DNA from: Mastigamoeba balamuthi
Lineage: Eukaryota; Evosea; Mastigamoebida; Mastigamoebidae
DNA length: 64,000 bases
Direction: 5' to 3'
NCBI GenBank assembly: GCA_902651635.1
Contig: CACRSC010000009.1
Coordinates: 408,280-472,279 of the forward strand
Of this stretch, positions 32,702-45,000 are shown piece by piece. Every line of letters starts with the position of its first letter. The stretch's first letter is position 1. The notes beneath the pieces are model-generated. The model saw only the letters and a list, made by a program, of their open reading frames with translations, did not search any database and was not told the DNA's origin. The translations under genes and the position numbers were made by a program.

Positions 32702-33826
32702 TTAGGAGCCCTCCTGCGTGCCTGTGCTTGCCGCTGCCTCGTTGTGCACCATCTCCGGCTGCACTGGCGCTGGCGGCCCCTTCGCAGGGCCCTCCTGCGT
32801 GCCTGTGCTCGCCGCTGCCTCGTTGTGCGCCGTCGCCGGCTGCACGGGCGGCCCCTTCGCAGGGAATCTGTCCTCGATCTCCTGCGCCGCGTCGTCGTCG
32901 CACTCGGGGACGAACACGGGCTGCGGGGGCGCTGCTGCCGCCCCTGCCGCCCCCGCCGCCCCCTCTGGCGCCTGCGCCACGAACTTGCCCGACATGGCCG
33001 AGCCGTTGGGCGCGTAGAAGACGCCTGGGCCCGAGGGAACGCCGTGGGCGAAGAGCCCGGCGTAGACGGTGCCGTCGGGCCACGTCAGGCGCCCGACGCC
33101 CTCGGGGAACCCGCTGCTCCACTCGCCCTCGAGCGTCACGCCGGGCTTGGTGGTGGCGGCGGCGTCCTTGTCGCTGGGCGACCTGGGCGGCGCCCACGTG
33201 TACCGCCCGTGGCCCTGGCGCCTGTCCGACACCCACGCCCCCGAGTACACGTCGCCGTTTGCGTAGTGCTGGTCACCCGTCCCGTCCCTCCTGCCCTCCC
33301 TCCAGCTCCCCTCGTACTTGGCGCTCAGCGCTTCGCACGCGCAACGTCAGTCTGCGAACAGGCCTCCCCCCTTCCCCTGGCCCTCGGAGGACTGGCGCGG
33401 ACCTTCCTTGGAGCCGGCGAGGGGCGGCAGGGTGATGGAGAGCGAGCCCGAGCCGTGGCGGACGCCCGAGCGGAAGTCGCCCTCGTACTTGGCGTGGGCA
33501 GCGGCGAACGTGTACGCGCCCCTGCCGCCGCGGACGCCGTGCTGGTACTCGCCCTCGTAGACGTCGCCGTTGGCGAAGCGGTTCTTGGCGCCGGGCCCGT
33601 GGCGCTCGTTGGTCTCGGGGTCGCGCGGGCCCTCGTAGATGCCGAGGGCCGGGATGACCTCGGCGGCCTGGGCGGCCCTCTTTCGGCGGCGCGAGCCGCT
33701 CTCGTCCCCTGTGCCGTCGCCGGCCGAGTCGTCGAGCTCGTCCTCGTCCTCGTCCTGCTCGGGCTCGTCCTCGACCTCGTCGGCGTCCTCGTCCTCGTCC
33801 GACACTGCGCGTGCTCTCCTGCTCAT
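32702..33826 (-). CDS. MORN-repeat protein
   Basis: Two exons (about 33410-33826 and 32702-33338). After an acidic start (VSDEDEDADEVEDEPEQDED) come about seven MORN repeats: YEGEYQHGVRGGRGAYTF, YEGDFRSGVRHGSGSL, YEGSWREGRRDGTGD, YSGAWVSDRRQGHGRYTW, LEGEWSSGFPEGVGRLTW and YAGLFAHGVPSGPGVFY. The C-tail carries a duplicated 25-30 residue unit (KGPP..VQP..HNEAAASTGTQEG, twice). MORN proteins bind membranes or cytoskeleton in protists; no kinase domain is present. TBCB lies just upstream on the same strand, with 136 bp between. The exon-1 donor is GTCCGC. Confidence 0.88.
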
Positions 33827-33962
33827 CGTCGTAGGCTCTATTTATAGGAATACGGATTCACGAGATTTTTTCTCCCCGATTCAACAGCCGCCCCTCCCTT
33901 CGGTGACGCAACGCCGCATTCCGACCACCGACAAAGTGGCACCGCCACCCAGCGTTGTTCCA

Positions 33963-34719
33963 TCAGATCTCGTCCTCGAGCGAGAGCTCGGGGAAGTCGC
34001 CGACGGTGACGCGGTCGGGCCTCACGAAGAGCCCGTAGGCGCGCGGGCACTCGAAGTAGCGCCTGCCCTTGTGCGTCCCGTCGCACTTGCCCGTCGGCTC
34101 GTCGAGCGCCACGCCCACCCAGGGCCCCGCGGCCAGGCCCTCGACGGGCCCCGCGAACCTGACGGTGCCCCTGCGCGGCACCTCCCCCGCGACCTCGCAG
34201 CGCGCCCCGACCTCGGGCAGCGCCGCCGGCGTCGTCGTCTCCGCGGCCTCCGCGCCGGGCGCGCACTTGGGCAGCGCCCCGCGGCGGCGGAGCGCGCGGA
34301 AGGTGTCGTCGCGCGCGTCGTAGCTCTTCTCGTCGAGCCTGTGGCGCAGCTCCTCGGGGCACGTGGCCTCGGCGCTGATCTGGCGCATGACGCTCGACGG
34401 GTCGTTGTCGACGACGTGGACGCCGTCGCCGGCCTGGGCGCCGTACGACTCGAGCGTGCGCGCGTCGTCGGCGAGCTCGATGTCGCCGGCGGGGCTCAGC
34501 AGCCGCAGGCTCATCGCCGAGACGCTGGTCCCGGTGACGATGTAGAGCTGGAAGATATCCGGGAATCGCGCAGATACTTAGGGCCCCGCGGGGTTATTGA
34601 AGGCGGGGCGCGCGTGCCTTGTCCTTGACGGCGGCGATCGTGAGGCCGAGGGAGAGCCGCTTGATGGCGCGCAGGGACGGGTCGAGCGAAGACGTGATGG
34701 TGAGCTCAACATCAGCCAT
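33963..34719 (-). CDS. TBCB: Tubulin-folding cofactor B (UBL + CAP-Gly)
   Basis: Exons 34618-34719 and 33963-34547; 228 residues (animals 244). It delivers alpha-tubulin to cofactor E in microtubule assembly. An N-terminal ubiquitin-like domain (DVELTITSSL, VHVVDNDPS) is followed by a helical linker and a CAP-Gly domain (RRGTVRFAGPVEGLAAGPWV, GVALDEPTGKCDGTHKGRRY, FECPRAYGLFVRP). It ends VTVGDFPELSLEDEI; the terminal DEI is the conserved TBCB tail. The single intron (34548-34617) is GC-AG (AAG|GCACGC) and carries two GATA(T) words. Start ATG 34719 gives MADVELT. Confidence 0.95.
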
Positions 34720-37359
34720 TGTCGGAAGAACCGCTTGCGCGTTTGCGTCAAACACCACCGGGTATACAGATATGACCAAAGGAATCTCCCTCTATTTTTA
34801 GATTCTCCCCAGTAAGCACAATGGTCCTAAAGGGAGTACTGCGCCTTATTGTACAACTCCGTTCCTGCGAAAAAAGAGCTTGTCTGAATGAGACGATGCT
34901 TTGGAATTGGATTTATCCCTACTCTGAATACAACAATATTGAAGTTATCACTGTGAAATGTGGTACATGTTACAGTACAAATCACAATCAACCAGGTCCG
35001 CCTTTTTCATGAACACTTCAATTACTGATAATTTTTAATTGGAGAAATTATAAGCCATAAATGATCTGATCATAAAATATCATAATTCGGAGTATCTGAT
35101 TAAGACAAAAATGTCTCTCACAGAGAAACAGAGATGAGCTATAGTTTTTGCACAACCATACAATGATCCCTCATTGGAGCAAGAGGTACTTTGCATAGTA
35201 CGTGCACTGCAGCTGTAAAACAGCCCAACAATGAATAGATCAGTACCAGATGGTGTTGCTTCACCTTACTGTCAAAATCAGAAGAGCAACAACAAAGAAG
35301 AACAAATAAATTCTGACTAGGGTAAAATACCAGTCCTCTTGCTCAATCTCAGTTCTTCATCAGTTCCTTCATCTTCAAGTATCACTTTTTCACTATTTGA
35401 AGGTAATTGCATACTGTCAATGCTAAGTATCAGACTTTGTTCAAGCCTGTGTTAAAATAGTATATAAGCATTCACAGTGTGATTTTTGCAAGGAAAATCT
35501 GCAAAAAGATTAAAGCAATGCATGGTTCAGTGATAAGTTCACGTTCTGGTTAAAAAAAACAAAGACATAGTATTAACAGCTTTCTGATTATCAATTTTTG
35601 GTCCAACCAAAAACAGACAGGTACAGTATTACTATAAAGAAATAATTCAGGTTTAGAAGTGATTTTCATCAAATGGATTTGAACAGCTTTACATCTTCCA
35701 GGGGAATCTCAATTCCGAAAGATGTATTACATCTATCAGAGAGCTCTTCTGCTTTTAATATGCCAGGCTTTTAAGAAGAAAGAAGCAATTTGAATATAAG
35801 AATTATTAGGCAATGCACTGTAAGATGGTTTGAAATACCAGCTTCTTCCTGTTTTTCTTCTCAGTCACTGCAGGCACTAAACTACTGCTTTCTTACAACA
35901 CCTTTACTTCTCTTTACCATTCATCAATTAAAACAGTACAGAGAAAGGAACATACCTGTCTTGATACAGAAGAGTTGAAGTGAACTGTCTCAGCTTCTTT
36001 GGTTTTAGCTGAGTTATGTGCAGATTTATTTATCTGATCTAAAACTAGCTTTCAAAGGCATCAGCTCGACCCTGGCCCCTCTTATGGTCTACAAAAAGTT
36101 AATGCCTTTTTTCCAGGATCTTGTACACTGAATCAGAGTAGTGGCAAAAATGGTCATTTGGGGGCACAATCACAGTGAAATTCCTTAAAATGAAACGAAG
36201 CTGTGGTGGGCACCTTATGACTACCATAAACCAAGTTACAACCTGATGCGCTCTTACAGGCCACTCAGATAGCACAGGCAGATATTTGCTACAGTTATGC
36301 ATAGTGCTACCTTAAGAACCTTGTACCTATAAGTAATATCTTCTACTGAATGCTGTAAACCATATCTTAGTCATTTCAGATAGATATTGCCATAACAAGA
36401 TAATCTGCTGTAATGATACCATTTAATTACAGAAATAAGAGAAATTACTCAGAATCAACCCTGTTATCTTTTTATCATATAATTTCTGAAATATGCCAAA
36501 TGAAATTATCGATATTTAATTTAAATCTGATCATGATAATTGGTCTGAGCAGTATGAAAATGCTAACAAATAGTAGAAACACAGCCCAAAGGTGAAGGAT
36601 TCTATCAGAGCAGTAGCTGAGTGCAATTACTTGAATTTAGTCCTGGATTGTATTCATTTATTCTTTTTTCTCTGAAGTTGCCATTTTTGCTCTCAGTAAT
36701 ATGCTAGACTGATCCAAGTCCACGGTGCTTATACTGTGCAATGCACTTCTTTTCCCACTGTCATACCCTTCCTCTCTGCTTCTCTATAAGAGACATCTTT
36801 AGCACTAAGATATTGCATATTGTTACTGGTTTCTGCTTGATAGTACTGAAATGGTCTTAACAGACAGAAAAGAAAAGTAGGTGCTTTCTGATTTTATGAT
36901 TTAGTATTATAAAACAAGAAATAAAACTACTGAGAATAATTAAGAGCACAGAATAAGCATGAAGATCAAGAAGAGTAGATGATTTGGTGATAACAATTCA
37001 CTATCAGTGTATCATTTTTCTGTTCCGAGCTGAATCTAAATACCACCTGTTTAACTCATAATGCCTACACAACTAATAAGACAAGCATTCATAGGGCAGA
37101 GACAGAGCAAGGGCCTTGCGCAGATAGAAACTCTGAGGAATATCACCACAGTTGCATACTACACTTCAAAGAGTGCATATGTATTTGTTGCACATATGTA
37201 ATTATGTGTATGTTCAGATTTCTTACGACAACGGCACAGCTCCTTGTTGTATCTGGCTTTACTGTCATCTGTGATTTCCACCTTCTCAGGCAGGAGTCGA
37301 GCAAGCTTCATAATTGCAGAAGCAGTCTCGAGAGTTGATGGCGGGGGAAAGCTGGCCAC
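34720..37359. other. AT-rich island, no gene seen
   Basis: 2.6 kb of AT-rich DNA between TBCB and the cysteine-rich surface protein. Reading frames are short and lack domains. At 35,110-35,170 a weak SLTEKQR.AIVFAQ stretch recalls the helix-turn-helix of Tc1-like transposases but is too short to call. The island resembles the two other AT-rich islands (5.4-7.7 kb and 51.6-54.2 kb), both of which hold transposase fossils. Confidence 0.5.
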
Positions 37360-40300
37360 CTAGCACACGATGACACTGGCAACTACAATGCACAGGAGCA
37401 GCATGCGTGACAGGAAGACAGTACACGATGCTGACGCAACGGGCGTCTTGTGAGACGAGGAGACAGCCAGCTCAGAGACACATTGGCCGCTCTGCACAAC
37501 CATCATGTTCGCGCAGTGCGTGCATGTGCCGTCCACCGCGCTGCACCCATCGCAGTGCTCTGGTAGCACGCAATCTGCCCACATCCATCAGGAGGAGAGC
37601 AACAGATTCATGCCTCGCATACCGTGGCATGTGGTCCCGTTGCTGTAGCTCTTCTCGTGGCATGCACTGCACACACCAGAGTGCAGCTCATAACCCAGCT
37701 GGCAGCGTGAGCATTCATCCAGGGCCGTCATGTACTCAGAACAGCTGTCTCTGGGCGTCACAGCTGAAGGCGGAGTGTCAGAAGGAGAACAGAGATCGCC
37801 GCAGAGGGCAGCGCACGTTTGCACTGGGAATTGCCCTGAGAGAACGACCCCTGAATGCACGGGCTGCACGTAGCTCCCGAGATCCCGTACCCGGCAACGC
37901 ATGCCGAGCACTCGCCGCTCAGAGAGGTGCATGCTGTGCACATTTCGGGGCATCTGAGGCAAGCTGTCGTCCCGTTGCTCCACGTACCGTTGCACTGGGA
38001 GCACGCGCCAGCTACCAGCCCGAAGCCAGCCTCGCACGCGGTGCACGAGCTGCTTGCGTGGTTTGCCTCGATGCAGTGCGCAGGCCCCTCTGTGATGTCG
38101 ACGTCAGGGCAAAACAGTAGAACCTAATAGGCGTGATACCATTGCACTCGCCCGTCCCGTTGCTCCACTTGTTCCCCATGCAACCGACACACGTGCCGCC
38201 TCTCAGCCCGAACGAGTGCTGGCAGAGTGTGCATGCGCCCTCTGAGGGCGTGCACAACGCGCAGTTGCTGGGGCCAGAGGAGCAGGGGCTGGACAGGTTG
38301 CTGCTCCACGTGTTCCCGGTGCACGGCGTGCAGAGACCGCCGTTGTTCCCGTAGCCCGGCAGGCACACCGAACAGAGGCCAGTTCTCGGGTCACAACTCG
38401 AGCAGTTGCGCAGTTCGCAAGCTGTAAAGGACGCGGGATGGCGTAAGTAAGAGCTGCGCGGTGTCCCGCACTGACGGTGGCCTCACCGGTGCAGTTTAGC
38501 CCGCTACTCCACGTGTTCTTGACAGTGCACGGCGAACACGTGTGGGCCTGCAGGTCTACCTGGAACCCCGGAGCGCACCGAACGCACCCAGCCGTGTGGT
38601 TGCAGTCCCTGCACTCTGAGGCACAGCTAGCGCACGGACCTGTACCGTCCCCGTGCGTGTTTCCACGGCACTGGGAGCAGTTCCCGTTGTACAAGCCCGT
38701 ACCAGGTGTGCACTTGACGCACTCGCCACTGGTACTACTGTAGGTCAGGCAGAAGTCCCTTGCGACAACATCTGTGATCAGGGGATGAGACGAAGAACAG
38801 GAGGGGAAGCTCACCTCTGCACGACGTGGTTCCGTCGCTGTATGTGGCGCCGGCCTTGCACTCGGTGCAGGTCTTGCCGCTGAGCCCCCATCCAGGTTGG
38901 CACCTTGTACAGTCCCCTGAGCTGCTGTTGCACGCCACACAAGTCGCTGAACATTCTGCTCGTCACGCTGTCAGCGCCAGCGTTGAGGCTGAGAGAATGG
39001 CGTGCCTCTGCACTCGAACGTGCCGTCACTGTACTGCGTGCTCAGGCATACGTGGCAACTGAGGCCTGCATAGCCCAATCCAGGCCTGCACTGTGTGCAC
39101 GACCTTACGCTCCCCGACACAGTGCAGCTGGCTTCTATGCATCCCGGGCACCTCTCGCAGTTACCTTGGAACGCAACCATGTTACCACTGCAAGCGATGC
39201 AGACGCCGCTCGCGCGGCTACAGTTCGTGCAGCCACTGGGCAAGACGCAGGCTACGGACGGAGGTTGTCAGCATTGGCGGTGAACTCATGCGGTCAGCAC
39301 CTTGACACTGCGAGGCGGTGCCATCAGAGAACCAGGTGGCCGGGCACTCGGAGCACGTATTGTTGCTGTGCAGAGCGAACCCGACGGCGCAGCGGGAGCA
39401 GGCGCCGGTGGCGTTGTCGCAGTCGGCGCAGTGGGCTGGGCACTTGGCACAGGCCATCGAGCCGCTGCTCCACTCATCGTCTTGGCATTTGACGCAGGCA
39501 CGCGATACCAGTCCATACTTGGCAGGACACCTGGCGCACCCGGCGGTGGCGGAGCACTCGAGGCACGCCCTGTCGTTGGCACAGTCTGCCGGTGGAGAGT
39601 AAGTGGCACAGCCAGCGGAGAGAAGCTGAGCGCACTGAAGCAGCAGGACGGCCTGGGAGAAGAGCACGGGATGGCGTTGGGGTCTGCTGTACACTTGCAG
39701 GTGTCACTGCTGCACCCCCACCCAGAGTCGCAGGCCTCGTCCGTGGCGTCGCCCTCGAAGGCGTCAGGGTAGTCGATGGCACCGTTGCCGCAAGCCCCTG
39801 GCCGTCGGGCGTGAGCTGAACCCATGAGGTGGCGTTGGGGCTCACGTGAGACGGTGTACTTCAGAAGCACGCTGTAGGCCTTGTAACCAGTCAGGGCCCC
39901 AGCGCCGAGGAAGTACGGAGTCCCCGCTGTTGTCATCACGGTGATGACTCGGCCTCCGCTCTCCCGGTGGCCCGACTTGACCATCTGGCAGCTCCCGCCG
40001 GCCTTGGCGTACAGGACAGGATCGGAGGAGCTCTCATTGGTCTTTGCCCAGAACCTGACCATGCTGCCCGTGCCCACAACCTTGTACACAAGTCCTGCTC
40101 AGGCAAGGCAGCGGCGCAAGTGAGAAGCCCAACAAGCCGCAAGCCTACTCCCCCGCCTCGGACCTTTGCGTGGCGTGTCGCAGTAAGAATCGAGGGGCAG
40201 GTCGTCCGGTATGACCGCGGTGCCCTCGTACGGCACCGGCAGCGCCTGCGAGCTGTTGGCGATGCCCACGTTGAACGGCAGCCCCGTCTTGGGCCCTGAG

Positions 40301-41474
40301 CAGGCGCGTCAGCGGTGCGGGTACGCACGCGAGGCCGCACAGCAGGTCTGGAACGTCAGGGGAGGTGTGCTCTGCTTGGCGACACAGTCGTGGGTCGACG
40401 GGCAGCTGCCGCAGTCGACCGTGCCTCCGCACCCGTCGTCGACCAGCCCGCACTCCGAGTACCCTGGCACGCACTGAGTTGTCCTGTTGGCTGGCACGCA
40501 CGCCTCTGTCACCCGGACACCCCCCGTGGGGAGGAGGTGAGCAGGTGTCGAGTGGGCTCAGGTGGGGCGTGCCCTCGCTGTAGAGGAAGCGGGAGAACAT
40601 CGCATTCCAGCTCTTGGAGACCGGGTGGGCCGTTTCGTTCCAGTCCCACACCGCGTAAGATGGGCTACCCATCCAATTGTACATCCGGAACCCGCCGTTG
40701 CGGCTGCCCACGGCGACGTACATCGATGGCGACGTGATCTCTGCATCCAGGGGAGGGAGGGGGGGGGCAGCGTCAGGCATACACACGTGTTTCTGGGGCC
40801 GACTGTATGGGTAAGCTGCTCGCTTACTGAACTCGCTGCCTGTCAGGTGCAGGACATGCCACAGGGGCTCCGCCGTCTGGCTGTTCCGCACCAGCGAGAA
40901 CTCGGCGTGCGCGGACCGCGGGCCATTGTTTGTCGCGTATAGCGAGACGTCGACGACCGTGTCCACGGCGGCCCAGCCCAGAATGCACAGCTGCGAGAGG
41001 CGAGAGGCGGTTGGCTGGTCGATTAGCGAGGGAACAGCTCTTTTGTTGTCGTTGTCCGGTTCATATTTCCCGCAGGCGTGTTGCGTTGTCAGGCCCTCCC
41101 CGACGCCCCGCTCCCAGCTGCCGAGGGCGTGCATGGCAGGGATGGGGGCACGAGTGCTTAAATCGGCGCGAAAGCCGCAAAAGCCGTTGTGTTGCGGTGG
41201 GGGGCGTGGTGTGGAGACTGGAGAGAAAACGGACCGTCCTGATGGTGTGGTTGACATGCGAGGCAAAGTCCACCTGCTGGGCGAACCTGTACGCCCGCAG
41301 GTCGTCCAGGAGCATGGGCGACCGCTGCGTGCGCCCGGGCCACCTGTCCACAACGTGGCCGTTGCCGCAGGGCCACACGAACGGCAGCTGCGCGCCCCAC
41401 GCGCCGCAGCAGAAGGCGGCCACCAACAGCGGAGCCAAGGACGCCAGCCGATAAACTCCCGCAGTGCCCGACAT
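37360..41474 (-). CDS. Cysteine-rich surface protein, probable GPI anchor
   Basis: Multi-exon gene; ATG 41474, TAG 37360-37362. Exon 1 (41235-41474) encodes a signal peptide (LASLAPLLVAAFCCGAWG). Two unrecognised ectodomain exons follow (VDTVVDVSLYATNNG; AVGSRNGGFRMYNWMG). Next come a CGG-type cysteine box (YSECGLVDDGCGGTVDCGSC), a domain with SYCDTP-RTCVYKVVGTGSMVRF, and a DUF4215-like box (CGNGAIDYPDAFEGDATDE, GWGCSSDTCKC). About a dozen furin/VSP-like CxxC modules then follow, mostly one per exon (CTACTSLSGECSACVAGYG; CVGCMGNKWSNGTGEC). The protein ends right after a hydrophobic run (LSRMLLLCIVVASVIVC) preceded by small residues, as in a GPI-attachment signal. Receptor or coat roles are both possible. 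Confidence 0.75.
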
Positions 41475-42084
41475 GCGCAGATAACCAATGCTCGCAAACC
41501 AAACCAGGGGGATGGTGAGGGCCTGCGATGTGATGCGCAGGCGCCGGAGAACAATTTAATGCAGTGGGCTGCCTCAGGTGTTCTGCTGAGGTGCACTTTC
41601 CTTCTGCTGAGGAAAACGAGTGCTTTTTCTTCTGGTTCACAGGGGAGCTGGCCACCCCTCTGCAGGCTCAGAGCATCAAGTACGCGGAGCGACGACGTGG
41701 AAGTGTTAAACCTTGCTCGAGTTGCAGTGCTCCCTCGGGTAGTTGGGTGTACTGTACACCAGCCAGTATCAACGCGCGAGGATTTCCTTGTGGGGTGTGG
41801 TTTCGTTGGGGTCCGCTTATCCCAGCCTGGTGCTTCAGTAGGGTGGTGCCCGAGCGCAGTCCCAAGGTTGGTCTTGCCTTGGAGGCCATCCCAGCCCCTC
41901 GGTATGACCCGCTTGTGGGGATCGTAGTTTTCGGGTGGCGAATGTAAAACGTCGTGAGTCACTCTGCTGAGGTAGTGGTGGGCAGACTGAATACAGCGCG
42001 TTGGGGCGCTACCAAGATGTATTGGGTGGTGGGTGGGTGTGCAGAGGGAGTGGCGGCACGGCGTGTCTGCCCCCGCAGGACGGC
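41475..42084. other. Intergenic, promoter side of surface-protein gene
   Basis: 610 bp between the start of the cysteine-rich protein and the stop of the ART-armadillo gene, both minus. No coding exon seen. Confidence 0.55.
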
Positions 42085-45000
42085 TCACAGCCCGAGGTGC
42101 GTAAGCAGGCCCGTCACGGTGGCGTTGGACGAGTACTGCGCCTTGAGCTTGCTGCTGATGTCCTTGATCGACGTCGCCGCGGCCTCGCGGTACTGGTCTG
42201 TGCTCGCGTACTGTCAGAAAAAGGAGGAAGAGGCGGTGGCAAACAATGCGGGGGGAGGGGGCACACGCACCGTTGGCAGCGAGGCTCTTCATCGCCTTGC
42301 AGGCGTCCTCGAGCACCGCCAGGTTGGCCGCGTTCCTTCGGATGATGGCGTAGATGTGGGGAATGGCCCCCTCCTTTGCCAGCGCCACCGCGTTGGCCTC
42401 TATGGTCCCGTCGGCGTCGTCAGTCGACACCAAAGTTGTGGAAAAGGACGGAGTGGGCGCCCTCGCACCCTTGGCAGTTACGGCGAGGACCGCCAGGCAC
42501 GCTGCGCGCGCCACAGGCACGTTCTTTATGTGCACGCCGATCGACATGGCCAGGGGCAGCGCCCCGCCCTCCTTAACGAACAGGTCTGCTGTCCCCTCTG
42601 TGGCCGGGAGTTCAGTTTCGAGCGCCGATGGCAGGGGGGCGCGGACCCTTGGCGGGGATGACGTTGCTGATGACGTTGAACAGCTGCTCAGCGATCGGGG
42701 GTATGTTGCCGTGGTTCTTGAGCGCCGTCACAATGAGAGGCACAACGCCTTCCTTAAGGGTCTCCTCGCAGCCGCCCTCTGTATCACAGCCCACGCCCGC
42801 TGAGTGCACAAAGGAGGGTGGAGAGGGCCACCGCCACTCCCCAGTGTCGTCGCTGTGCAGTGCGCGCACGCAGGTTGGAGATGGCGCCGATGACCTTGAA
42901 GCACGAGTGCGCCACCTCGGGTGAGTCGGGGTACTGCTTGAGGCTGTGGTGCATCAGCGGCACTGCCCCCTCCTGCTGCAGCGTCTTGCGCAGCGAGTCT
43001 GTTGTTTGCTCCGAGTGTGAGTAGCTGAGCTTCGGCGCGACTCTAGGAGCGAGGACGAGGGGACTGAGACGCACCGGTCCTCGTGAGGTTGGCCAGGGTG
43101 CCGGTGACACGCTGGATGACCGTCAGGCTGTCGCTGTGGCGCTTGATCAGCGACAGCAGCAGCGGGATGCCGTTCTTGGCCGCGATGGCCAACCTCATCG
43201 ACTCTGCGCTGCGCTGTCAGAGGCGCACCGCTAGGGAAGGGGGGAACGCTCGCACCGCTGGGGCGGGTGACCTTGAGCAGCACTGCGCAGGCGTGGTCGA
43301 CAATGCCCTGCTGCTTGATGTGCTTCGTGATGGCAGTGACGATCAGCGGAATCCCGTCGCCCTTCTCGAACTCGTCGTGCGTCGTCTCTGCGCCGTGTTC
43401 GGGGGCGAGTGAGTACGCGGAAGGGAGGGCTGCACCGTGCGCACCCATCTTGCTGAGGACGTGGAGGAGGCCGCAGGCGGCGACAACAACGTAGGGGCTC
43501 TTCATGTGCTGCTCCAGGACGCCGAGGAACGTCGTCACTCCGCCCTCAGTGCAGAGGTGCTGCATCCTCTCGGCTGCGGTGGGGGCCAGACGTGAGCTCG
43601 CGCGCCCCCCGGGGAGGGCCAGCGGGGCTGCCAACCGCTGCTGATGGCGATGCAGTATAGGGCCAGGCACGTAGACTCGATGATCTCCGAGGACGCGGGG
43701 TACTTCTTCACAGCTGCCAGCAGCAGCGTCGTCGCCTCGGTCTGTGACGCCTCGATCGCGTTCGACGCTGGGGGAGGCGCGGCATTGAGGCCCGAGGGAG
43801 TGGAGGGGGAGAGCGGGGGAGAAGGGCGTGAGCGCACTGGCGTCGAACTGGTGGTAGATGTTCCTCAGCGACCAGCAGATCTCTGTGGCGCACTGCTGCG
43901 AGTCCGAGTTCTTGAGGTTCTCGTCGAGGGCCGCCAGCAGCAGCGGGCTCGCGTCCACCTTGACAGCCTTGCAGATCGACTCGATGGGCTTGCGGTCTGC
44001 ACGAGTCTATCAGGCCAACAGCGGCCTGCGAGAGGGCAGCGCACTCGAGTCCATCGAGATAGTCGAGAAGCAGTGGCAGACCGTCTCGACCAGCGTGTCC
44101 GTGTGCGGCGACTTGAGCGCGTCGATGATGGCACCGCCTGCATTCACAGTCCCGAGCTCCTCCTTCTCCGAGTCTGCAAGGGTAGGCCGGGGGCCTCCTC
44201 AGGAGAGGGCGGGCGGGAAGACATTGCACGCGCCGTACCCTTGACCTTCTTGGAGATGCGCTTGCAGCAGGCGATGACGATGGCCTCGCTGGCGTAGTTG
44301 TCCTTGAGGATCTCGATGACCGTCTTGAGGTTGCTCTCCTTGGCCACCATCTTCACCACCTGCGACTCCTTGGCCCCCACAGACCCCTTGCGCCTCGGCG
44401 TCGACGTCCCCCCGGACGACTCGGCGGGCTCGGCGGCCGCGGCAGTCGCGGGGGCCGGGGCGGGCGCCGAGGCGGCCGGGACGGGCTCTGCGGTCTCGAC
44501 GGCTTCGGGGGCGGGCGACTTGTCCTGCGGCGACGGCGAGCTGCTGGCGTCGACGGGGAGCACAGGGGCGCTCGTGGGCAGCTGGGTGAGCGCGACGAGC
44601 GACACGGCGCTGAGGTCCATCGAGCAGTCGACGCGGAACTCGCTGTTGGGCTCGAACAGGATCTCGTTCTGCGTGTTGGAAGAGAACCCGCTCACGTTCT
44701 TGCCGCTCACCGAGTTCACCAGGAACACCGTCCCCCCGAGCGCGTCCTGCGGCACGGGCAACCGTCGGGTCCCTCGTCAGGCGACGCGAGCGCGCTGGGT
44801 GCGTGCCTTGACGATCGCCTCGATGGGCGTGGAGGTGGCGCTGGCGCTGGCGATGGTGGTCCACGTGACCTTCTGCCCGGCCACGAACCTGTCGTGCTGC
44901 CTCTTGCTCGACGCGATGAACGCCAGCCCCTGCGCCGCAGCGGACCATCGGTCAGAGAGCGACAGAGGGGGGGAGAGACTGGCACGGCGGCGTCGCGGAC

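Noticed and set aside
35110-35180. SLTEKQR-like stretch considered as a transposase helix-turn-helix
   Set aside because: Too short, interrupted, and with no downstream catalytic blocks.
37159-37359. Short minus frame directly following the surface-protein stop
   Set aside because: It is AT-rich, lies past a hydrophobic GPI-type end, and has no homology or splice support.
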